From: Phialocephala subalpina
Taxonomy: Eukaryota > Ascomycota > Leotiomycetes > Helotiales > Mollisiaceae
Direction: 5' to 3'
Assembly (NCBI GenBank): GCA_900073065.1
Contig: FJOG01000012.1
Coordinates: 835,981-899,980 of the forward strand
Length of the DNA: 64,000 nucleotides
Shown one piece after another: positions 21,623-32,229 of the stretch. The position numbers and the translations under genes are program-made. The notes beneath the pieces are model-generated. The model was given only the letters and a program-made list of their open reading frames with translations, was not told the origin of the DNA and searched no databases. Position 1 is the stretch's first letter. Each line of letters begins with the position of its first letter.

Positions 21623-22738
21623 ATGCGTCTTCGTAACCGCACAATTGGTGTCGGAGGAACCTTCTACCCTTTCAAACGACTCCCAATCGAATTGCGGCAG
21701 ATGATATGGCGCCTCACCCTTGAACCGCGAGTCGTTGAGGTGCGATGGACATCAACACGAACGATCAGCAATAAAGTTCATGATCCACTCGACATCGAAC
21801 TACACTTCATCGAAACTGATCACGATCCGAACGAGCTCATGTCCCTTGACCCTGCAAATGAAATTCGCTATTACTCTACAAGCAACGCCAAACTCCCGAT
21901 AAACTTCCGAGTGTGCCGTGATTCACGCCATGCGGTAGATGCTTTATATCCTCTGTGTTTTGCCTCGAAGAGTCATAGTGCTGGTGTCCGGTTCAACCTA
22001 TCCCTCGACACACTCTTTTTCGACGAATTCTTCGACCAGCGTGTCTACAGCACTCCCTACAATCGAATATACAGTCCCTCTGACAAACGCTTATTCGGCT
22101 TCTTCGAGAATTTGAGCCCTACCGAGAAGGCCAAGCTTGCAAATATTGCGTTCGCGGACGAGGCAGGCGATGGGGTTCTCGAAGACGATTCTTGGTCTCA
22201 CAAATACTGGGAAGAATTGGGAACGTGGATAGGAAAATTGACTGGATTGAAAAGCATCCTGACCGTCCATGACATCGCCTCAGCTCTCGAAGCAATTGCC
22301 GATGATAGCGATCATGAGAGGCCTGACCGTGCAGATTCTTTGGACCTGGCTGCGAGGGGATACAGATATTATGGTAAGGACCGGTACGTGAAATTCTTGG
22401 ACGACTTTCCCGATGAATTGGTAGAGAGGTTCCAGATCTCAGCTGAGGAGTTTCCGATCCTCGGTGGTGATTCAGATCATAGGGGACGTGGAGATTGGTT
22501 GATAAGAGAACAAAGCCTGCCTGGGGCTCCCGAAGAAAATTATCACTGTGAAGCATTTCAATCCGGGACATATAGCGCAGCAAATGCCTTCGGTGGGTTA
22601 TGCCTGAATATTGCTTTGATACGAAAGCAAAAATGGAGCATCTCACTAGAAAAGGGCTTGGGAAGCTGCGCGAGTGTAGCTACATACCAATACAAGCATT
22701 CAGACTACACATGGGTGAGCCTTTCTCTTGAATCTTGA
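21623..22738 (+). CDS. 2EXR-domain protein, intact tandem copy
   Basis: An uninterrupted frame of 371 codons from the ATG at 21623. The N-terminal FKRLPIELRQMIWR followed by RVVEVRW and FRVCRDSRHAV is the 2EXR fold found in very large families of filamentous ascomycetes. The function is unknown and often described as F-box-like. The remainder is polar with no membrane span. The last codons run into a GTGAGC sequence at about 22713, so a C-terminal intron and different tail are possible. It is the sister of the broken gene just upstream, in the same direction, about 465 bp apart. Confidence 0.82.
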   Translation: MRLRNRTIGVGGTFYPFKRLPIELRQMIWRLTLEPRVVEVRWTSTRTISNKVHDPLDIELHFIETDHDPNELMSLDPANEIRYYSTSNAKLPINFRVCRDSRHAVDALYPLCFASKSHSAGVRFNLSLDTLFFDEFFDQRVYSTPYNRIYSPSDKRLFGFFENLSPTEKAKLANIAFADEAGDGVLEDDSWSHKYWEELGTWIGKLTGLKSILTVHDIASALEAIADDSDHERPDRADSLDLAARGYRYYGKDRYVKFLDDFPDELVERFQISAEEFPILGGDSDHRGRGDWLIREQSLPGAPEENYHCEAFQSGTYSAANAFGGLCLNIALIRKQKWSISLEKGLGSCASVATYQYKHSDYTWVSLSLES

Positions 22739-23004
22739 TGATCTCGATGAATGATCGAGAAGGATTTGGACCCTGGCTTGCACATCTTCCAGGATTGCCC
22801 ACGCAATGCATTTTAAAAATCCCGTATATGGGTAAGGAGGCTTTCGGGAGTGGCGGCGCCACCTGCATGAGAATGTCTCAGTGGCTCGACGTCGAAGTTT
22901 ACCACAAGTTTAGCAGTTCTCTTCTATTAGGTTTCTGCAACTCTACATCGTCTAATTTGGAATCAAAGCGCGAGCTTCACACATACATCACCACCTCTAT
23001 AATT

Positions 23005-24930
23005 TCACGACTGCCCAGCAAAAAATGGACACCGTCCCCTCTCGCTCGTCCAAAGTTCCTCTAATCTCCCCTTCTCTTCCTCCATCTCCTTCTCCCCCCT
23101 TCCGGCATCAAACATGTAATAATATCCCATGCTCATTGGGACCACCTCCACCCTCTTCCTCCCACANNNNNNNNNNNNNNNNNNNNNNNNNNNNNNNNNN
23201 NNNNNNNNNNNNNNNNNNNNNNNNNNNNNNNNNNNNNNNNNNNNNNNNNNNNNNNNNNNNNNNNNNNNNNNNNNNNNNNNNNNNNNNNNNNNNNNNNNNN
23301 NNNNNNNNNNNNNNNNNNNNNNNNNNNNNNNNNNNNNNNNNNNNNNNNNNNNNNNNNNNNNNNNNNNNNNNNNNNNNNNNNNNNNNNNNNNNNNNNNNNN
23401 NNNNNNNNNNNNNNNNNNNNNNNNNNNNNNNNNNNNNNNNNNNNNNNNNNNNNNNNNNNNNNNNNNNNNNNNNNNNNNNNNNNNNNNNNNNNNNNNNNNN
23501 NNNNNNNNNNNNNNNNNNNNNNNNNNNNNNNNNNNNNNNNNNNNNNNNNNNNNNNNNNNNNNNNNNNNNNNNNNNNNNNNNNNNNNNNNNNNNNNNNNNN
23601 NNNNNNNNNNNNNNNNNNNNNNNNNNNNNNNNNNNNNNNNNNNNNNNNNNNNNNNNNNNNNNNNNNNNNNNNNNNNNNNNNNNNNNNNNNNNNNNNNNNN
23701 NNNNNNNNNNNNNNNNNNNNNCCCCCTTCCTCTCAACCAATTCGGACCCAAATCAGCAGCAACAAAACCTTCGGGGAAATATTTCCCCCCTTCATCTCCC
23801 GGCAACACACCACCTTTCATCCACGTGCGCCAAGCCTTGAGTCCCCATCGATTCGAAGCTGTTGGTTTTACGTACCAAGGCTGGATGTTGTATTTCCTCG
23901 AATGCATCCTGCCAGACTTTGAGGCGATTGGGAGGCGTTTCTTAGGTTTGAGACGCGGGAGGATTAGATGGGTGAGGATGAATTTCCGGAACGACACAAT
24001 GCGTGAAGTCCAAAGGTAATAGGATGGAGGAGGTTTTGGGATCCTATTTTTGTCAGTGTCATGAAATTGAAAATGGGAGAGAGGGGCTTACATCATCGCC
24101 TCACGAAGTTTGTCCTCGAGAAGCACGGCGACGATATTATTCCCCACCGGCTTCAACCTCGAACTCATTTTCCACGTAATATGATACAACGTCGCATCCG
24201 CAACTTTCTTATTCGAGTCAGCGGGGACCATATATTTTTCCTGATACTGCGCGCTCCATTCATCGAGTGCCTTAAGCCAGTCGAATCCATCTTTGGATGA
24301 TGGGAGAGGCGAATAATCTATACCGAGAGCTTCACCGAGTGTTTTCCATAATGTGCCGACGGCGCACATCTCGAGGGGTGTTAGGGAGCGCCATTCGTAT
24401 TTCGCAACCCAACGAGATGGCTCGAGTGCGAAAAGTGAAAGTGTATAAAGCAAATCGTCGTTGGTGATTTTCCCGGATGCGATGTGTGGGGAGTGGAGGT
24501 AGTTGATCCTGGCGATTGCTTCTACTGCCCGTTTTGACGCTGGAGGATTCAACACAGCTTCAAGGAGAAGACAGCCGGTGTCGGTGTATCTCTTGTCGAC
24601 TGTGTCTTTGGAGGAGAATTGGCCAGTTGCGCAGAGGAGGGAGGAAATGGTCGGGATGCCGTAGGCTTTGAAGAGGGCGAACATAGTTGCTGCGCTGAAG
24701 GTGGTGGGGAATTCGTATTCGATGAGTGAATTGTGGATTTGCCAGGCATCTTCGAATGTCATCTTTGGATATGTTGATCGATCTGTGTACCCCAATTTTG
24801 CGGGTATAGTTTTGCAGCGCTTGAAGCGGAGAGTGCGACAGAGGTAGAGGTAGAGGTAGATGAGGGTACTGGGCACGAGGATAACTTTCCATTGTGAGAA
24901 GATGGAGCACATGATGGCGACGACAGACAT
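23005..24930 (-). CDS. mpaB/rubber-oxygenase-like (DUF2236) membrane-bound oxygenase, interrupted by gap
   Basis: Exon 1 is 24930-24092 and exon 2 runs from 24043 into the assembly gap; the frame reappears after the gap and stops at 23005. An N-terminal hydrophobic span (about residues 10-32) precedes the catalytic region of the mpaB' family: KRYTDTGCLLLE, ARINYLHS, LLYTLSLFALEPSRW, YEWRSLTPLEM, and later PWYVKPTASNRWG and LPGDEGGKYFPEGF. Family members are b-type haem proteins; MpaB cuts a prenyl side chain in mycophenolate biosynthesis at the ER. The substrate here is unknown. The 48-nt intron restores AMIPKPPPSYY. The start is the ATG at 24930; an upstream TTG is not used. The tail after the gap is trusted less, because the true gap length is unknown. 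Confidence 0.82.
23167..23721. other. Assembly gap (555 N)
   Basis: A run of N inside the second exon of the mpaB-like gene. The flanks are C/T-rich on the plus strand, so low-complexity sequence may have caused it. Confidence 1.
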
Positions 24931-26335
24931 TGTGAGGCTCAATTGGTGTTGTGATATCCTGAGAGAATGATGAGAAGGAGGGGTGAAGCTGAGGATGTGA
25001 CAAGCGAGGCGAGCTCACCTTCCGTTTCAGACGTCGGACGAACTCTTCTCTGGGGATGCACAAACGAACGACCAAGCTATCTATCCACTTCGATAAATCA
25101 AGATACGATCACATCGATCCTTTTGACCACAACTCGATAACACAAACGCCCAATCGTCGCACGTGGGGGCTGCAACAATTCTATAAAAAGTTTCAAGAAG
25201 TACAAACGGGTTGGTGAGGTTGAGGTTCAGGCGCTGCGCCTCACTAAAATGGTGCTACCTGCACAACCGAACGGGGACGGATAAATACAGCCTGGGATAG
25301 TGATTGGGTCACTGAAGATGCCGTGTGCTACGCTTGGCGATATTACCTCTCTTAGGCTGAAGATCCCCTGAACGACTCGAAGCGACGGGCATCAGAGCCG
25401 CATAAGGGGCATGCAATTGCAGAAGCGACGTCCGAATGGGGTATTATTGCTGACACTCTGGTGTGGTGTGCTCCGCGATGTGGACAGTGCATCCTTTGTC
25501 CAGATCTTATCGGTAAAGACTAATACGGTTCGAGATACACGATACCCACTGACGGGAAGCTGGTGGTTGGTCTGGACTACGAGCTGTTTAGAGAAAGAAC
25601 GGGAGGCCTTGTGGTTATGCTTAAGCTTTGGGGTCAATGTTGGATTTCCTAGAGGTACGAACCGTAATGTCACTGTAATCAATATCTAGTCAGCAAGCTG
25701 AAACATATAAGGAGAACACGAGCCACATGAACGGTTGCACAATATCGGTTTGTGCTTTCAAACGTGGCTGGGGTATGCTATTTTGAACAACTGGGTGAGA
25801 ACCACTCCTCGGTAACTGCCCACTTGAAAGTTCAAAGATGGAGATAGGGCCGTGGAGACGGTTCCTCCCGCCCTAGCCAGATCCATCTTGCCCATCTAGG
25901 CAGGTGTTTGCCCCCCTCGCCGGTAAGATATTTGCAACCACAGCTCTCGACCTCTTAGATCCTCCAATACCATGAACCCTACAAGTCACTACCCACGGGT
26001 CGGTACTTGACACGCCAAGGAACTTTGGAAAGAAACCCGCCGAATGGTACACGTCCCCAGTTACACTACCTTGTTACATGTCAGGCATGCAATCAGAAGC
26101 ACAGCCCGGGATCCACCGTTCCTGTGGTCATCGTGGGAAACAGACACTCTTCGTGCAACTGTCCACCAGATCAACATCCTCGCGGCCACCTATTCACAAG
26201 TGTATCTTCTCCAAAGAGGCACAGCAAGTTTCAACTTGGCAGTTTGTGCCAGCCCCCACTTCAGCAACTCGAATAGTTCTTGTTATATGATCCGCGGAAT
26301 CACCATGGCACTCCCTCTTGCAGCAGACAGCAGCC
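24931..26335. other. Intergenic region between divergent genes
   Basis: It lies between the mpaB-like gene and the membrane-protein gene at 26336. No supported coding frame, tRNA or repeat seen. Confidence 0.4.
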
Positions 26336-27714
26336 ATGGCTCCCTCCATCAATCTCAACGGTAACGGCGGTACACCATACTCTGGGAACGCCACAGTACT
26401 AAGCGATGGATGGGTCACTCAGCCAAACAACAGAGGTACACTTGACATCCTGTGGTCATGCTGTTCAACCCTCTTCAGTAAGTATATCTTCTCGTTGTTC
26501 CTCTTCTTTAATGGGGCTCCAGATTCAAGCTCCTAGCTTCTCCCACTTGATAGGAAAGGGCAACATACTAACCTGCTGTAGTCTGCCTCTGGGTCCAGCT
26601 CCACCTCAACGTTCCCGGTCCCCACGAAGGCTTCTGGCAACAATCATGGCGCCGCCTCCGCTGGCTCATAATGGGCGCTCTCATCCCCGAGGTCTTGTTG
26701 CTCTCCGCAGGTGGACAATGGGCCTCTGCCAAACGGTCAGTCAAAGCCATGAGACAACTCTTGCCCAGAGAAAAAGGCTGGACCATCGTTCACGGTTTCT
26801 ACGCCGATTCCGGCGGATTCGTCCTCCACCCTCGAGACTCAGAACCTTTTCCCGTATCTGCGAAACAGATCCACTTCCTCGTCGAGAACTGCTACATCGA
26901 CTTTCCCGATATCACTGAGAAAGAGATACTGGATAAAAGTAAAGGCGATAAATTTACAAAGACTATTGCTTGTCTCCAAACATTCTGGTTCATAACCCAA
27001 TGTGTCGCACGAATATGTCAACGTCTTCCCGTCTCACCACTCGAACTCCAAACCTGCAGTATAATCCTCTGCACAGTAACAACATACTTTCTCTGGCTTT
27101 ACAAGCCCCTCTCCGTTCAAACACCCACCGTTCTCACCATGTCTATCCCCACCGGGCTCGTCTTGAAATGCGCTGGTATATCACCCGAATCATGGCGTCT
27201 TACGCCCCTCGATTTTGTCGAACCAGAATCCCATATCTTAGGACTCTGGGATTGGACGAGTAGATCTTACGGTCCATACAAAGGCCCGCTCGACCGAATC
27301 CCAAATGATATGAACCCATGCCTCTACGACATGCGACAACGTGCCTACCTAGGCCTAAATGTCATCGCATTCTCAACCATCTCTTTCAGCGAATGGTATT
27401 TCTCCTTCCCCTCCCGAACAGAACAAATGATGTGGCGCTGCGCTTGCGCAACAGCAGAAGCTAGTCTTTTTGTACATGCTGTTGCGGAGGCGGTAGGGAA
27501 TAGGAAGAGGAGACGGATGTTCGTGGAGTATAATTATATCGAGGGATACAAATTAATGTGGCCGAAAGGCGTTCTTTTCTTCTGGCTGCCGTTCTTCACC
27601 TATCTAGGCGCGAGGATTATAATCATCGGGCTGGCGGTGACGAGTTTGAGAGACTTACCAGAAGGGTGCTATTGGACTGTTCCTTGGAGCAACTTTGTGC
27701 CTCACGTTTCGTGA
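26336..27714 (+). CDS. Fungal multi-pass membrane protein of unknown function
   Basis: Exons 26336-26477 and 26582-27714, with a 104-nt intron (GTAAGT donor, phase 1), give 424 residues. An N-terminal ectodomain-like stretch has GWVTQPNNRGTLDILWSC, a segment widely shared in a fungal family of uncharacterised integral membrane proteins. It is followed by NVPGPHEGFW, GWTIVHGFYADSGGF and ILDKSKGDKFTK in the order typical of that family. Several hydrophobic spans occur, including a C-terminal pair around residues 385-410. No enzymatic motif is recognised. The ATG at 26336 is in the frame that continues through the splice; the ATG at 26305 is out of frame. The function is unknown. Confidence 0.82.
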
Positions 27715-27958
27715 TCGGAGGGGCGCTGTTTGGATTTGTAGGCGCTGTAGTGTAGTGGTGGGATGTTGTGAAGAGGGGCTTGCTTGAGCCCCTTGAAAAC
27801 ACGAATACGAGGGCAACAGAACATCGAAAGAACAGCTTGGAGATTTCAGGCAACGGAAATACGATGGTACTGTACCAAGACAGAACATCAACCGAAAACA
27901 GATATGAGCAACTTTGTATTCATTTCATCGTCTCGCGAACCTCGCTCACATCCAATCG

Positions 27959-29163
27959 TCAAAATTGATAACCCCAAGCCCCAGCATCAAACTCAAACCC
28001 CATCCCTACCGTTCCTTCTCCGGGATCCATGGACACCTCTCTCTCATCCCGCTGTCCATGTTCTCGTCCCGTATCCGCATGTGCACTCGCGTCGGTTAAC
28101 AGTGTATTTTGGAGAGCCCTGAGCTCTCTGATCTGAGTGTTGAAGACGGAGATGCAGGCGTCGATTTTTCTGGAGCACGCCTGGGTGGTGGTTAGTGGAA
28201 ATCGTGTTGTATATTGTGTGATATCAAACGGAAGCCAGGAATGAGATCCTCGAGGGTGAAAGGAAAGTGAAGTTCCGCCAGCGTAGAAAGGTTCCGCCCC
28301 ACCAGTTCCTCTTCTCCGCGCTCGCGGGAAAGCAGGTGGACCTTTGTTTCCAGGAAATGATTTGCAAACATGTTCGTCTTTGTTGCAGTTCAAAATTCGA
28401 CGTGCAAGTCTGCAAGGTTCGAAGAGAGCAAGAAGGAGAAGGAGATGGGACTCACCTCAGCCATATTCTTTCGGCTCTGGATCTCATCTTGGATGCGTAG
28501 TGAGAGCGTTTCTATCAATTTGTCTTTCCGTGTTCGGTAGGCGCGTTGGGAGAGCCGGTTTTGGAGTCGTCGTTGCTGTGGCATGGTCAGTTCGGTTCTT
28601 GTGTAATATGTGTTAAACAGCGGAGGAGTAAAATTATACAGAGGAGATATGGCTACTGAGACGCAAGGGGAAGCGAGAAGAAGGAAGGACCACTCACGGA
28701 TTTCTTGTCGCTCGATTCGTGTCCTTCCATCGGACTCGAAACTCGAGATCGAGGTGATTGGGTTACTCGTTCTTTGCCTTTTCTAGAGGAACCGGCAGGA
28801 AGAGGAGTGGCGTCATAAACGTTCTGGTGCCGCTGTGGATGCACATGCTGCCTCGGAGAGACAGAACTGGAGTGATCCCACAACTGGACCTGTTTCAACG
28901 TTGGGTAAGGTTCATATTCCAATGGTAGATCCAATCCCTTCATAGTTCATCAGCTACTGGTAGTTTAACAACCAAAAATCGGGCTTGAATACCTCGAACG
29001 GCAACTGCCCTATCATGCTCGCAGCATCTGGTTCAAAACCATGTTGACTTCCTCCAATATCTCTCAACGGTGAATGATAGAACGATGACGATGAATGGGA
29101 TTGGCGTCGGGATTGGGGTCGAGATTGGGTAAAAGCTTGTCCATGCTGCCGGTGGAAACTCAT
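27959..29163 (-). CDS. bZIP transcription factor, 3' structure unresolved
   Basis: Exons 29163-28993, 28937-28698 and 28575-28456 join in phase 0 by introns of 55 and 122 nt. The third exon carries the basic region QRRLQNRLSQRAYRTRK, close to the N-x2-x2-Q/S-R core of fungal bZIP factors (QNR..QRAYR as in the Yap/AP-1-like group), and the start of a leucine zipper with TLSLRIQDEI. The N-terminal 137 residues are Ser/His/Gln-rich and disordered. After 28456 a GTGAGT donor leads to at least one more exon. The best continuation includes a coiled segment CISVFNTQIRELRALQNTLL and a stop at 27959, but I could not fix the splice acceptors. It is a probable nuclear regulator; no cofactor domain is evident. 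Confidence 0.72.
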
Positions 29164-29279
29164 TATGAGGCCAGTTACTAGTCTATTCCAACACTCATCA
29201 ACGCGTCAACGTATAAAGTACTCCGTAACAGATGACAAAGAGAGGGAGACAACATTGCATTGATATCTTTTTTGATTAC
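29164..29279. promoter_or_regulatory. Likely promoter/leader region of the bZIP gene
   Basis: Short 5' flank of the minus-strand bZIP gene before the AT-rich stretch begins. The assignment rests on position only; no specific element identified. Confidence 0.3.
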
Positions 29280-29760
29280 CAGTGTTTTGATTAGTGTGTA
29301 GTGATAATTTTAGCGCCGTATCATAGGCACTTTATACGCACGGAGTGATATTTTCAAGGAATAATACGTATCAATGTAAATATCAAAAGGTATCACTATA
29401 CTATTAGTACACTATAATACTAACCCAATGCTAAGAAAGCGTATAATCTGAATAAAGTAAAAATAAAGTTATTCCTAGAAATCAACTACAAAGACTGAAA
29501 TATGTAACTAAATAAAGAGCTTCCGCACTAACAAAAGAGAAGACGCTTAGTCTTCCCCCTATTCTACCCCTCCAAACCTTATTTTACCCCTCTATAGTCT
29601 TGTGAGCCGTATTTTAGTATACGGAGGAAGTAGTATCTATTGAGGGTTATTACTGCCGTATCTGGGAAGCCTATATCATATCACAGCCGTGTTTAAAAGC
29701 TGATGCTATATCATTTATATGGGGCGTATGGAATATGCGGCAATACTGGTCGAGACGCTG
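29280..29760. repeat. AT-rich, TA-rich tract of possible repeat origin
   Basis: The tract is visibly richer in A/T and in TA dinucleotides than the gene-bearing DNA around it, with many short stops in every frame. This is what RIP-mutated transposon remnants look like, but no transposase fragment or clear terminal repeat could be recognised. Confidence 0.45.
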
Positions 29761-30586
29761 TTGATTACACCCTCTCAGCCATTCATTTATGACAGCACTT
29801 GATCTGCTCAATGATACGGAATATTATTTGCCACCGAGAATCCAACTGATATCATTGCGTGTTCAATATTTGATTACAGCCTTAGTACAGCACTGAAGCC
29901 TTTCCGGGACTTGTTTGCCCTTTATGGATGAGGACTGCCAATCATAAATATCATGTTCCTGACATGTAGCGATAATGGGGGCTGATGTATGGCTTATGAG
30001 GGACTGACACTTTGTTAGCAAGCATTTTTCGAGGAGAAGGACGCTAGGACAAACGAAGACAGCGTGGTTCTGTTTAGGGATAGTGTAGGAGGTCTGCCTC
30101 TTGGGCGAGACGCGGTTGGCGTCCAATCTTTGGACGCGCCTGGCAGCTTTGCAAAGGTTTGAGTTGATTTCCATCTTGCTACCCAAAAGAGCGGACGAAA
30201 AGACGACAGTTAAACGAACGCTGAATCAACAACCAGATCGCAGAATTCTTGCTTTACTTTGCTCTTGAAGCATTAACATGAAGCTTTGAACAATTAGGAC
30301 AGCCATGACGAAAGGGCAAAAGCAGCCCTTGATTGCCTTTTCCAGTATAATCGAATTGCGGTATAAACCCAGATTCAAACCCCCCACTGCCCCCCGAAAG
30401 TGCCGCCGGTAGCTGTGAGGCTGTACACTGCAACATCAATTCGTGTTGGATCTTCCCCGCCCTACTTGGATTATTAATAACATGACGTAAGCTTGAATGC
30501 CTGTGCCCGAATCCTTGTGAAGTGGTCACGACGAAAACGACAAGGAAGATCAAAAAGCGCACCTCTAAAGTCGAAGTATCACCTGA
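29761..30586. other. Region without a recognised gene
   Basis: A minus-strand frame ending at 30254 begins with a signal-peptide-like stretch but has no ATG, so I do not call it. Nothing else supported. Confidence 0.4.
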
Positions 30587-30716
30587 CTTATTTAAGCGAA
30601 GGTACTACGCTCTATATGGCTAGTGGCACCGCCAGCTCAGTAACATTGGCTTGTTTCAGCGAAAGTTACGCTTTAAAGAGCTAGTGGCGGCCGCGCGCGC
30701 AGGCTCATTAATATTA
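30587..30716. repeat. Diverged tandem duplication, unit about 65 bp
   Basis: Copy one (from 30587) and copy two (from 30650) share the order CTT.TTT.AGCGAA, TACGCT, GCTAGTGGC and CTCA.TAA.ATT with substitutions and a GC-rich insertion in copy two. It is non-coding. Confidence 0.6.
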
Positions 30717-30827
30717 AGACAAGCACTTGAGGCTACTCGAACTTCTCAAAAGTGAGTGAGTAAGACTAAGCCCCCTTTGGATTTCGGGCTAGGAAGGGCG
30801 CCACGCCCCCTGTAATTAACAGTGCTC

Positions 30828-30993
30828 TACGAAGTACAGGGTCTTTTAATTGTTAAACATCGCCACCCGGATTACCCAATTACAGACCAAAAAGAGAAGA
30901 TTTAGACAGGTGATTGGGCAGACCACTTGGTGTTTCGACAGTATTTGGACAAATATACACTCGCCTAACAATTAAGAGGCCCTGTACTTCGTA
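30828..30993. mobile_element. Putative MITE with 28-bp terminal inverted repeats
   Basis: The left end 30828-30855 and the reverse complement of the right end 30966-30993 agree at 26 of 28 positions (core CGAAGTACAGGG, then TTAATTGTTA). Both ends are bounded by TA, as expected for a TA target-site duplication of Tc1/mariner-type elements. The 110-bp interior has no coding capacity and holds a second, shorter inverted pair (ACCCAATTAC and GTGATTGGGC). The assignment is inferred from structure only, since a second copy is not visible in this window. Confidence 0.6.
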
Positions 30994-32229
30994 CACAGAG
31001 ACAGAGATCAGGGGGAGGAAACTGCAAGAAATCACGTGAGGTGACAGTAATCGAGCAGACCAGTAGGAAGGGATTGTGGCTGCTTTCTGGCTTGGAAGTT
31101 CTCCCAATATCCGGTCCGAATCTTTCCTGGCATGCGGATGAAATGAATCGGAACCCAATGATTGTAGATTGAAATCATACCACCACTCGGTGACAGCTGC
31201 AGTCGAGCCTGCTGCAGAAGCGGGAGAGAGGAATTTGGGATTGGGGAAAGAATGAGCGCCTCATGGAGACCGTACTCGGTTCGGCACCTATCAAGAGAAG
31301 GTTATGAACAGCGGTCAAGAGGTTGGAAGAGGTTTCCGTGGGATTAGAAATCCAATTCTTCTCTCCATTGGTTTGCCAAGACCTGACAAAGCGAAGTGCG
31401 TTGAAATCATAAGCCACTGAGCTTATCCTCCTCAACAAACATCAATCCACGTGCAATCTCACGCCGACGTCAGGCAAGAAACGCCTGAAGTGTGCATCGT
31501 GGCTGTGGACCATTTTCTTGGCGGTTCTGTGTGATGCTCCGTACCTGCAGGTTCCCGCCCCCACCAACTGTCCGGATTCACGGTTAGCTCGGAGCTTCCT
31601 CGAAAGCATGACTTCAATACGCATCCTACTTCCAGAGATGGACGTTTGGGGTCTGAGAAATGGATCCCTCTCCCCACAAGTTTACTCCCAACGCTGGGTG
31701 ATTGCCTTCTGTCAGGAATGAAGCCCCAGGTCGGGTCGTTTTGTGCCATGGCTTTGGGGCCAGAATCTTGGAGTCGAGACTTTCCAGATGTGCCAAGTAC
31801 TTCTTCTTTCCTCGAGGTCGTGCTCGACCGAGCTCCACTTTTTGAACATGCAGGTCATAAGAATAAGTCAGTGGTACAGATAAACTCCAGCTTTGATGGC
31901 ACTGAAAGTGTGACGGGAGGTGTTATAATGAGTGAACGTCTTGACGGGATGCCACCACGAGGTAAAGAACACATGCTACTACCGCCTCTTGCAAGGGAAA
32001 GTATCCCGTATCATGGCACGCTCTGGGCCGAAAGACACTTGAAGTCCCAGGCCACAACCGGTACACAAGACATTAGAATCAGCGTGTTTGATGGGAATCG
32101 ACAAAGGGGGACGGGTCGCCAATAGCTAATGAATCCCTCGGAGATGCCGTCAACTCACTTTGGGATGAGGATGTTACTGGACAAGTCTCTCGAGGTCCCT
32201 TAGAGGAGCCACCATTAGTATTCGTCAAT
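30994..32229. other. Region upstream of the broken transcription-factor-like gene
   Basis: Open frames at 31646-32125 and elsewhere lack ATG starts and family resemblance. In the frame of the next gene the sequence is open from about 32088 and reads into it, so its true start may lie here on another exon. Confidence 0.4.

Noticed and set aside
29209..29640. Possible Stowaway-like terminal repeats (TACTCCGTA near 29218 and TACGGAGGAAGTA near 29621)
   Set aside because: The two ends align poorly beyond seven bases and lack a convincing duplication of the target site.
30254..30562. A minus-strand frame resembling a small secreted protein with a hydrophobic N terminus
   Set aside because: It starts with GTG and no in-frame ATG exists before an upstream stop, so the signal peptide is probably chance.
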